Part shown: piece by piece, positions 1 to 5,169 of the stretch
How the letters are laid out: every line of letters begins with the position of its first letter
How positions within the stretch are numbered: the stretch's first letter is position 1
From: an uncultured Oscillospiraceae bacterium
GTDB taxonomy: Bacteria > Bacillota > Clostridia > Oscillospirales > Acutalibacteraceae
DNA: 5,169 nt
Assembly: GCA_905193585.1 (NCBI GenBank)
Contig: CAJJPG010000122.1
Span: 1-5,169, forward strand
Reading direction: 5' to 3'
The notes under the pieces: model-generated
Databases searched by the model: none
Seen by the model: only the letters and a program-made list of their open reading frames with translations
Told to the model about the DNA's origin: nothing
Program-made: the position numbers and the translations under genes

Positions 1-726
1 TTTGAAAGCGTGTATATGGCGGGCGAAGAGCGTTTTTCGCTTGCCCCGCCCGATGACGACTATATAAATTTAATGGTGCTGCACGGGGATATGCGCGGCG
101 ATATGGGCTCGGCTTATAATTCCGTCACCTCAAGGTTTATTGAAAGCAGCGGAATGGATTACATAGCGCTGGGGCACATACACAAGCGTACCGAAATACA
201 GCGGCTCGGCAAAACGTTTTTCGCTTACTCAGGCTGTCCCGAGGGTATGGGCTTTGACGAGCTGGGCGAAAAAGGCGTTTATATAGGCGAAATATCAAAA
301 GGGGAGAACCGCCTTGAATTTCTGCCGACGGCGCGCAGAATGTGCATTTATGAAAAGATTGACGTTACGGGCAGCGAAACAAACGCCGCGGCGGCGGAAA
401 AAATTCTTGCCGTGTTAAAAGAAAAATACGGCGAAAACTATGCAGAAAACCTATTTAAGATAGAGCTTACGGGCATAGCGGACGTAAACACGGCGGAAAT
501 TCAGGGCAGGCTCGGCGCCCTTTATTTTGTAAAGCTGCGGGATAAAACCGAACCGCCCGTTAATTACGATGAATTATCGCGAGAAATTTCTTTAAAGGGA
601 TTGTTCGTTAAAAATATGCTTTCAAGGCTGAACGCAGCGGAGAAGGAAGAAAAAGAGAATTTAAAAGAGGCGCTGAAATTAGGGCTAAAGGCGTTTGACG
701 GCGAGGTGAGCTGCGATGAAAATTAA
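1..726 (+). CDS. yhaO: YhaO/SbcD-like DNA repair metallophosphoesterase, C-terminal part (5' truncated by window)
   Basis: The frame is open from base 1, so the true start lies upstream; about 241 residues are visible. Family members are about 400 residues, so roughly the first third is missing. Seen: the two C-terminal metal-site motifs of Mre11/SbcD-type calcineurin-like phosphoesterases, 'LHGD' (His codon at 82) and 'DYIALGHIHKR' (GHIH at 172-183). The earlier motifs (DxH, GDxxD, GNH) must lie before the window. After about base 330 comes the capping/C-terminal region, ending in a charged helical tail rich in Lys and Glu, the part that in Mre11-type nucleases contacts the ATPase coiled coil. 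Known for the family: Mn-dependent nuclease acting on DNA ends with an SMC-like ATPase partner. The next gene is that partner and overlaps this one by 11 nt, which supports the YhaO assignment over a generic phosphoesterase. No frameshift or missing visible motif. Confidence 0.85.
   Translation, partial: FESVYMAGEERFSLAPPDDDYINLMVLHGDMRGDMGSAYNSVTSRFIESSGMDYIALGHIHKRTEIQRLGKTFFAYSGCPEGMGFDELGEKGVYIGEISKGENRLEFLPTARRMCIYEKIDVTGSETNAAAAEKILAVLKEKYGENYAENLFKIELTGIADVNTAEIQGRLGALYFVKLRDKTEPPVNYDELSREISLKGLFVKNMLSRLNAAEKEEKENLKEALKLGLKAFDGEVSCDEN
704..709 (+). promoter_or_regulatory. Ribosome binding site of yhaN inside the upstream gene
   Basis: AGGTGA is a full-length Shine-Dalgarno core 6 nt before the ATG at 716. 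It lies within the last codons of the phosphoesterase gene. With the 11-nt gene overlap it points to translational coupling and fixes the yhaN start. Confidence 0.8.
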
Positions 727-3079
727 AAGGGTGTATATTGCCGCTTTCGGCGGGCTTAAAAACAAAACGGTGGATTTTAAAGACGGTTTTAACGTGATAT
801 ACGGCGAGAATGAGAACGGCAAAACCACGGTTATGACCTTTATTAAAATGATGTTCTACGGCAGCGAGCGCGGGTCTTCCGCCCTTGCTAAAAATCCGCG
901 CAAAAAATACGCCCCGTGGAGCGGGGAAAGGGCAGCCGGCAGCATTGATTTTGAGCACGGCGGCAGAAGCTACCGCTTAGAACGGGAGTTCGGCAAAACC
1001 AATTCAAGCGATAAAATAACCCTTACCGATATGTCGGCAGGCACGCGCGAGAGTCTATCGGGCGATGTGGGGAGCAGGTTTTTCGGGCTTTCTGCCACCG
1101 CTTTTGAGCGGAGCGTTTTTGTTGGGCAGTTCGGCAAGGCGGAAAGCGACGCGTCCGCCGAGAGCGAGATAAACTCCAAGCTATCTAATATGGTAACTAC
1201 GGGGGATGAATCGGTATCTTTTAACACGGTAAGCGACAGGCTGCAAAAGGCGCGCTTAAGTCTTATTTCCAAAAGCGGCAGAGCGGGGGAGTGCGATAAA
1301 AACAAAAAGCGGCTGGCACTGCTGAACGACGAGCTTGAAAAGGCGGAGCACGTATACGAAAGGCACGCGGAATACAGAAAAAACGCCGACCGTATTAAGG
1401 CGACGCTTGAAAAGGAAACCGAGCGCGCGGCGTATCTTAAAGCGAAAATTGACGCCGAGCAAGATATACGCAACGCCGCACGGCTTAAAGAAATGCTTGA
1501 AACCAAGGAGGAGCTTGAAAAGGCAAAAGAGGAACTGCGTTTGGCGGATGGCGGCGTAATAGACGATTTGTATGTGGGCAAGGTGAAAATGTGCCTTGCA
1601 AAGCTTGAAACCGCCGCCGAAAGATTAAAGGATAAAACCGCCGAGGTGCAAAGGCTTAAAGACAGCACCGAAACCGCCGAGGATAGGGGCGGCAGGGAAA
1701 AAGCCGAGAGCCTTGAAAGGGAAATTGACGGTTTAAATAATAAAAAAGCGGAAATTGAAAATAATATTTCCGAGAATAAAAAGAGCGCGGAAAGCCTTAA
1801 AGCGACCGAAAATGATGTTAAGCGGAAAAAAAGCGGCATTAATATTGTATTTATCACGGTTGCGGGCTTTGCGCTTTTAGCGGCGCTGCTGCTTTTTGCC
1901 TTTAAAATGCAAAGCGTGGCTTTAATATCTGCCGCAGGGGCGGCGGTATCGGCGCTTTTAAGCTTTCTTTTGCGCCCCGCGGATAAGCGCGCGCTTGCCG
2001 AGTATGAAAAAAAGCTTAAAGCCCTTGAAACAGAGGCTGAAAGGCTTAATGAGGATAAAGCGGATGTTTTACAGCAAATTTCTCTTTTATCGGCGCGGCT
2101 TGAGGCTATAAACACCTCGCTCGGAATGGGAGCGGCGGCGCTTGAAAACCAGAAAAAGCTGTTGGCTGAAAGCGAAAGGGCAAAGGACGAGTTGGAAACT
2201 GCATGTAAAACCGCCGAAAAAACGCTTTTTGAGCTTTACGGCAATTATAAACCCGCGGCGAGTACAGAGGAAATTGCGCGCGGGCTTGATACACTCAGCG
2301 AAAAGGCGGAGCAATTAAAGCAGATAAAGCAAAGGCTTAATTATTTGGCGCGCGACCTCGGCAATATTTCCTATGATGAAGCGCGCGAAAAATTAGCGGC
2401 GCTGCCCGAAACCGCGGATAACACGGACTTTGAGGGCATTAAGGCGGAATACGAAAGCCTTGCGGCGGAAATTGCAAAAAAGCGCAACGCTTTAACGGCG
2501 GCGGAAACAGAGGACAGGGTAAGCCTTAAAAACGCGCCAGACCCCGAAACGCTTAAATCGGAAATTAAAGAGCTGACAGAGAAAATAAGCCGCCAGGAGG
2601 ATTTTTGCCGCGCGGCGGATACGGCGCTTGAAATTTTGCAAAACAGCTTTGCCGAGCTTCGCGGCAGCTACGGCTCGGCGCTGGAGAAAAAGGCGGCGGA
2701 TATTTTTGCAAGGCTGACAGGCGGCGCTTACGGCTCGGTGCTTATTTCAAAGGCGTTTGATATGAGTGTCGAGAAAAACGGCGAGTTCGGCAGCCATGAG
2801 GCGGATTATTTAAGCAGCGGCACGGCGGATCAGGCGTATTTAAGCCTGCGGCTGGCGCTGTCATCCGTAATATTTGAGACATCTGACGCGCTGCCGATAT
2901 TTTTGGATGACTCGCTTGCGCAGTATGACGACCGCAGAATGAAAACGGCGGCGGAGTATCTTCGGGAATATTCGGAGAAATGCCAGGTAATAATGTTTAC
3001 ATGCCACGGGGCGGTAAGGGACGCGGCGGTGAAAGCAGGCGCGGCACAAACTGATTTGGGAGAAAATAATGAGCGGTAA
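716..3079 (+). CDS. yhaN: YhaN-type SMC/Rad50-like ATPase with central transmembrane hairpin
   Basis: A 787-residue partner ATPase of the upstream nuclease, expected to couple ATP binding to access of DNA ends to the nuclease. Seen: an N-terminal half-ATPase with Walker A GENENGKT (residues 30-37) and a Q-loop FVGQFG (Gln138); a long Lys/Glu/Ala-rich coiled coil (about 180-370); two hydrophobic helices (about 377-396 and 401-419) with a very short turn; a second coiled coil (about 425-640); then a C-terminal half-ATPase with signature LSSGT (699-703), Walker B LPIFLDD (726-732), D-loop region QYDDRR (736-741) and H-loop His764. All ATPase elements are present, so the protein looks functional. 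There is no CxxC zinc hook; the membrane hairpin sits at the midpoint (residue 398 of 787). The position after Walker B that usually holds the catalytic Glu is Asp732. It is shorter than B. subtilis YhaN (about 960 residues, from memory), probably through shorter coiled coils. The ATG at 716 is set by AGGTGA at 704-709. Confidence 0.9.
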   Translation: MKIKRVYIAAFGGLKNKTVDFKDGFNVIYGENENGKTTVMTFIKMMFYGSERGSSALAKNPRKKYAPWSGERAAGSIDFEHGGRSYRLEREFGKTNSSDKITLTDMSAGTRESLSGDVGSRFFGLSATAFERSVFVGQFGKAESDASAESEINSKLSNMVTTGDESVSFNTVSDRLQKARLSLISKSGRAGECDKNKKRLALLNDELEKAEHVYERHAEYRKNADRIKATLEKETERAAYLKAKIDAEQDIRNAARLKEMLETKEELEKAKEELRLADGGVIDDLYVGKVKMCLAKLETAAERLKDKTAEVQRLKDSTETAEDRGGREKAESLEREIDGLNNKKAEIENNISENKKSAESLKATENDVKRKKSGINIVFITVAGFALLAALLLFAFKMQSVALISAAGAAVSALLSFLLRPADKRALAEYEKKLKALETEAERLNEDKADVLQQISLLSARLEAINTSLGMGAAALENQKKLLAESERAKDELETACKTAEKTLFELYGNYKPAASTEEIARGLDTLSEKAEQLKQIKQRLNYLARDLGNISYDEAREKLAALPETADNTDFEGIKAEYESLAAEIAKKRNALTAAETEDRVSLKNAPDPETLKSEIKELTEKISRQEDFCRAADTALEILQNSFAELRGSYGSALEKKAADIFARLTGGAYGSVLISKAFDMSVEKNGEFGSHEADYLSSGTADQAYLSLRLALSSVIFETSDALPIFLDDSLAQYDDRRMKTAAEYLREYSEKCQVIMFTCHGAVRDAAVKAGAAQTDLGENNER
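3058..3062 (+). promoter_or_regulatory. Ribosome binding site of the DUF1275 gene inside yhaN
   Basis: GGGAG lies 6 nt before the ATG at 3069, within the end of the ATPase gene. It supports the 11-nt overlapping start and translational coupling. Confidence 0.75.
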
Positions 3080-3791
3080 TAAAGAGGCGGAACGCGCCGA
3101 GCTTGAATGTGAAAAATTTTGGGTGTTTGTAACCATGATAGCCGTAGGCGGATATTTGGGCGCGTACACGTTTATACTTAAAGGCAGGGTATTCTGCAAT
3201 GCGCAAACGGCGAATTTTGTTTTAATGTCCGTAAATATAGGCACGTTCAACTTTAAAAAAGCGCTTTATTATTTAATACCCATATCAGCGTATTTCGCGG
3301 GCGCGGTAATATCCGAGCTTATGCCGAAATACACAAACTCTACGCTTAAAATGCGGTGGGATACATTCTTTATAGGTTTTGAAATGCTGGCTTTTTTAGG
3401 GATAGCCTTTATTCCCGACGACGCGCCGCCGCAAATATGCCAGGTGGCAATAAATTTTGTGGCTTCAATGCAGTATAATACATTCAGGCAATCGCGCCAT
3501 GTTGCAATGGCTACCACGTTTTGTACCAATCACCTGCGGCAGACGGGCGTTAAATTCGTAAAATGGCTGCGCCACAGAAACAAAGATATTTTGGCGGAGC
3601 TGCTTATGCACCTATCAATGATAGCGGCTTTCACCGCGGGCGGGGTGGTATCGGCTCTGCTTTGCACGGTATTAAAGGGCAGGGCGCTGCTCGGGGCGGA
3701 AATACCGCTGCTTGTGGTGTTTGTGGCTCTACTGCGCGCAGACCTAGGCGAGGAAAAGGATAAGCTTGATATAGTGCCGCGCGGGCACTGA
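3069..3791 (+). CDS. DUF1275 / YoaK-family integral membrane protein
   Basis: A 240-residue polytopic membrane protein of a family with no firmly established function. Seen: about six hydrophobic segments, near residues 17-37, 64-85, 100-116, 123-138, 178-202 and 208-224, with a charged C-terminal tail. Family-like motifs are GGYLGAYTFI (27-36), NAQTAN (44-49), SMQYNTFRQ (133-141) and TTFCTNHLRQ (149-158); they correspond to the AQTGN, MGxQNAxxR and TTyxTGxL blocks I associate with DUF1275. The usual Gly of AQTGN is Ala here. Length is normal for the family. The start overlaps the ATPase gene by 11 nt and has its own internal GGGAG site, so it should be co-translated with the nuclease-ATPase pair. 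Whether it takes part in that complex is inference from position only. The gene ends just before a new promoter, so it is likely the last gene of the operon. Confidence 0.8.
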   Translation: MSGNKEAERAELECEKFWVFVTMIAVGGYLGAYTFILKGRVFCNAQTANFVLMSVNIGTFNFKKALYYLIPISAYFAGAVISELMPKYTNSTLKMRWDTFFIGFEMLAFLGIAFIPDDAPPQICQVAINFVASMQYNTFRQSRHVAMATTFCTNHLRQTGVKFVKWLRHRNKDILAELLMHLSMIAAFTAGGVVSALLCTVLKGRALLGAEIPLLVVFVALLRADLGEEKDKLDIVPRGH

Positions 3792-3815
3792 TTTGCACTT
3801 TGGTAAAAGTTGGTG

Positions 3816-3844
3816 TTGACTTTTTTCCCCGCGTGGAATAAAAT
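3816..3844 (+). promoter_or_regulatory. Sigma-A promoter for the lipoprotein gene
   Basis: A -35 box TTGACT (3816-3821) and a -10 box TAAAAT (3839-3844) are separated by 17 nt, the optimal spacing. Transcription should begin near 3851, giving a leader of only about 24 nt that contains the ribosome binding site. It lies in the 83-nt gap after the DUF1275 stop, so the lipoprotein gene can be expressed apart from the nuclease operon. Confidence 0.75.
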
Positions 3845-3860
3845 AGAAATATAGACCTTA

Positions 3861-3868
3861 AGGGGGAG
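3861..3868 (+). promoter_or_regulatory. Strong ribosome binding site of the lipoprotein gene
   Basis: AGGGGGAG lies 6 nt before the ATG at 3875 and fixes that start, which gives a complete lipoprotein signal peptide. Confidence 0.8.
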
Positions 3869-3874
3869 CGGAAT

Positions 3875-4621
3875 ATGAAAAAAAGAGCTTTTGCAATACT
3901 TGTTTCGGCGGTTTTTGCCGTTATGCTTTCTCTTTCCGCCTGCGCCCCCGTTGATAAGGACTACGGCGTTCAGAGCAGCGAGCCTGCAAAAGTGCAGAAA
4001 ACGGCGAAAAAAGCGCCCGAAAACGTAAAAAGACCCGCCATAATGTCGGACGATAAGGTTATGCCGCAGTTTGTGGATATAAGCCTTTTTGACGAAGAAA
4101 ACTACTCAAACGTTTACCTGGGTAAAAAGTTCAGGTTCAACGTAAATTACGCGGGCAGCGAGCTTGACGCGCCCACAACGCTTGCCGCGCTTGAAAAGCA
4201 GGGCTGGTACATTAAGGACGGCGGCAAGTATGATGAGGAATCGCTTATATACGCCTGCGACACGGTAGACGCGGTTTTTGAAAACGAGGATGGCGCAGTC
4301 CTTAAAGCGGTTTTCTATAATTCCACAAAAAGCTCGGTTAAAATGAAAAAGTGCAATATCGTTAAATTGCGGATAGATAATAATTTTTATCAGAATACCG
4401 AAAAATATAACGAGTTCAGCGTAAACGGCGTTAATAATAAAATGGCGATTACCGATATTATCGATACCCTCGGAACACCCTCGCATTTTTACGGACTTGC
4501 CGAAAATAATTATTATCTTGATTATTTCATTTCAAAGGACGACCGCCGCAACGGCATAACGGTTTATATTGACCCCACTAACGATTCGGTGACGGCGATA
4601 GAATTTTCCTACTACAAATAA
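3875..4621 (+). CDS. Lipoprotein of unknown function, secreted and membrane-anchored
   Basis: A 248-residue protein that I cannot assign to a named family. Seen: an N-terminal signal peptide with positive n-region MKKR, a hydrophobic core, and lipobox LSAC with the lipidated Cys at residue 23, so it should be attached to the outer face of the cell membrane. Residues about 24-60 are a polar Lys/Pro/Ser-rich linker. A first folded part (about 75-165) contains the pattern TTLAALEKQGW (101-111), a helix-type block found in many clostridial lipoproteins. A second part (about 180-248) has ITDIIDTLGTPSHFYG (192-207), reminiscent of the 'helix then LGxP' block of BamE/SmpA-like small domains, followed by a strand-rich end; this resemblance is weak. 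No catalytic motif is visible. It has its own promoter and strong ribosome binding site, and neither neighbour explains its role. Base composition is similar to the upstream operon, unlike the gene after it. Confidence 0.85.
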   Translation: MKKRAFAILVSAVFAVMLSLSACAPVDKDYGVQSSEPAKVQKTAKKAPENVKRPAIMSDDKVMPQFVDISLFDEENYSNVYLGKKFRFNVNYAGSELDAPTTLAALEKQGWYIKDGGKYDEESLIYACDTVDAVFENEDGAVLKAVFYNSTKSSVKMKKCNIVKLRIDNNFYQNTEKYNEFSVNGVNNKMAITDIIDTLGTPSHFYGLAENNYYLDYFISKDDRRNGITVYIDPTNDSVTAIEFSYYK

Positions 4622-4625
4622 ACTC

Positions 4626-4653
4626 TTGACAAGCTGCAATTCGGTTGTATAAT
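4626..4653 (+). promoter_or_regulatory. Perfect-consensus sigma-A promoter upstream of the acyltransferase leader
   Basis: TTGACA (4626-4631) and TATAAT (4648-4653) both match the consensus exactly, with a 16-nt spacer. The -35 box begins 4 nt after the lipoprotein stop. Transcription should start near 4660, leaving 120-140 nt before the acyltransferase homology. A promoter this strong in front of a reading frame with no ordinary start codon suggests control after initiation of transcription, or a gene whose 5' end has been altered. Confidence 0.8.
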
Positions 4654-4660
4654 ATTTATT

Positions 4661-4677
4661 GGAGATTAGAGATGTAG
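4661..4677 (+). other. Ribosome binding site followed by a start-stop (ATG-TAG) minimal ORF
   Basis: GGAGA (4661-4665) is spaced 6 nt from ATG (4672-4674), an ideal initiation site, but the next codon is TAG (4675-4677). It lies at the very 5' end of the predicted transcript. The ATG is in the same frame as the acyltransferase downstream, but a second in-frame stop (TAA 4756-4758) lies between them. It may be a regulatory start-stop element that parks a ribosome, or the remnant of an earlier gene start. Function is inferred only. Confidence 0.4.
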
Positions 4678-4689
4678 AGTACCTTGTTG

Positions 4690-4790
4690 CTTTGCGTCTT
4701 TTTTGTTGTATGGGGGGAATGTACGGTGGGAAATCCGACTATAAACGCGCGTGAATAAACACCTGTTATAGCGGTCTCAGAGACGCGAGG
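4690..4790 (+). promoter_or_regulatory. Candidate structured 5' leader RNA (unassigned class)
   Basis: Found by eye. An outer helix pairs 4690-4701 (CTTTGCGTCTTT) with 4779-4790 (AGAGACGCGAGG): 12 consecutive pairs, 3 of them G-U. Inside it, CCG-A-CTATAA (4735-4744) pairs with TTATAGCGG (4766-4774) with a single bulged A. Its loop holds CACC (4760-4763), which could pair with GGTG (4725-4728) as a pseudoknot. A competing small hairpin, 4771-4777 with 4781-4786, uses the 3' strands of both helices. The outer helix would cover GAGG (4787-4790), the only Shine-Dalgarno-like site just before the acyltransferase frame, so the fold could switch translation. I do not recognise a known riboswitch class; homopolymer-rich sequence can give chance helices. 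Confidence 0.35.
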
Positions 4791-5169
4791 AAACAGAAGC
4801 ATCGGGCTTGATATCATAAGAATATTTGCCTTTTTATCGGTGGTGGCTGTTCATTCTTTTTTGAACACAGAGTTTTATTCAAACATAGTCAGCGGAGAAA
4901 AGATGTATGTAATGGTGATATTCAGAACAGCGTTTATGGTATGTGTTCCTCTTTTTCTTTTGCTTACGGGTTATCTTATTTCGACGAAAGATATAGCTTT
5001 AAACAGTTCGGTTATTTTAGGATATTATAAAAAATTGCTGCCGCTGATTTTAAAGTATATTATATGTATGTTGATTTTATATACACTTTCAATGACTTTC
5101 GGAACTGAAGACTTCAATTTTAAAAGCATTGTTTTCGGGATAACCGGCTTTTCAAAGTATTCATGGTAT
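4783..5169 (+). CDS. Acyltransferase family 3 membrane protein, N-terminal part, no canonical start codon (3' truncated by window)
   Basis: The frame is open from 4759 (after TAA 4756-4758) to the window end and is too long and too well conserved to be chance. Seen: IGLDIIRIFAFLSVVAVHSF (4801-4860), the N-terminal helix of acyltransferase 3 proteins (PF01757) with the conserved Arg (codon 4819) and His (codon 4852); VPLFLLLTGYLI (4945-4980), the family's 'PLFfxxSGyl' block; and a third hydrophobic segment (about 5038-5100). Family members move acyl groups, often acetyl, across the membrane onto cell-surface polysaccharides or other glycans; the substrate here cannot be told. No ATG, GTG or TTG occurs in this frame between 4759 and the motif; the first is GTG 4840, which would delete the conserved Arg. 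I place the start at ACG 4783 (N-terminus MRGNRSIGLD if used); ATC 4801, 9 nt after GAGGA, is an alternative. It may equally be a 5'-damaged pseudogene. GC is about 35% (4801-4980, hand count) against about 52% in yhaN. Confidence 0.65.

Noticed and set aside
970..2115. Long minus-strand open frame opposite yhaN
   Set aside because: Its product is a low-complexity Ser/Ala/Leu-rich translation of the complement of Lys/Glu/Ala coiled-coil codons; it has no recognisable domain and lies wholly inside a well-supported gene.
3797..3824. ACTTT / AAAAGT / ACTTTT hairpin followed by T residues, as a terminator of the nuclease operon
   Set aside because: The stem is 5-6 A/T-rich pairs and overlaps the -35 box of the next promoter; too weak to call as an intrinsic terminator.
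4682..4710. Minus-strand GACGCAAAGC, a string found in c-di-GMP-I (GEMM) riboswitches
   Set aside because: The surrounding paired elements and second half of the motif are missing, and no gene reads leftward from here.
4699..4717. T6 (4699-4704) and G6 (4712-4717) tracts as a phase-variation switch for the acyltransferase
   Set aside because: Tracts are short, and adding or removing a base cannot open a path because all three frames meet a stop between 4752 and 4771.
4710..4754. Small ORF of 14 codons starting ATG 4710 (or ATG 4719)
   Set aside because: No properly spaced ribosome binding site: the G-run abuts ATG 4719 directly, and ATG 4710 has none. It ends at TGA 4752 without joining the downstream frame.
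4713..4790. Resemblance to a cobalamin riboswitch core (GGGGAA...CGGTG...AAATCCG at 4714-4737)
   Set aside because: The first blocks match the consensus well, but the following CCCGCnACTGT and GCCACTG elements are absent and the spacing downstream does not fit. A covariance search would settle it.
4840..5169. Acyltransferase starting at GTG 4840
   Set aside because: It has no ribosome binding site and would remove the conserved GLDIIR part of the first helix, so it is unlikely to be the functional start.

Overview
The window looks like chromosomal DNA of a low-to-mid-GC Firmicute, most likely a clostridial lineage. The reasons are strong Shine-Dalgarno sites (AGGTGA, GGGAG, AGGGGGAG), near-consensus sigma-A promoters, a YhaO/YhaN-type nuclease-ATPase pair and a typical Gram-positive lipoprotein signal. 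All genes read on the + strand. I assign no species.

Positions 1-3791 hold a tight operon. The first gene is the C-terminal part of a YhaO/SbcD-like metallophosphoesterase (start lies before the window). It overlaps a YhaN-type SMC/Rad50-like ATPase by 11 nt, which in turn overlaps a DUF1275/YoaK-family membrane protein by 11 nt. The first two should form a DNA end-processing complex like SbcCD/Mre11-Rad50. The ATPase carries a two-helix transmembrane hairpin at the midpoint of its coiled coil, where Rad50/SbcC have a zinc hook, so the complex is probably membrane-anchored. The job of the DUF1275 protein is unknown, but its coupling to this pair is notable.

Positions 3792-3874 are a short intergenic region with a clear sigma-A promoter (TTGACT, 17 nt, TAAAAT) and a strong ribosome binding site. 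They drive a 248-aa lipoprotein of unknown function (3875-4621), which seems to be its own transcription unit, though no strong terminator separates it from its neighbours.

From 4622 the character changes. A perfect-consensus promoter (TTGACA, 16 nt, TATAAT) starts 4 nt after the lipoprotein stop. It is followed by a leader of about 120-140 nt that contains a ribosome binding site in front of ATG-TAG (start then immediate stop), stop codons in all three frames, and several nested or competing RNA helices, one of which would hide the Shine-Dalgarno-like GAGG. The leader runs into an AT-rich reading frame for an acyltransferase family 3 membrane protein that continues past the window. This frame has no ATG, GTG or TTG upstream of its conserved N-terminal motif. 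It therefore uses a rare start codon under structural control, or its 5' end has been lost or rearranged. This leader/start region is the most interesting part of the window.
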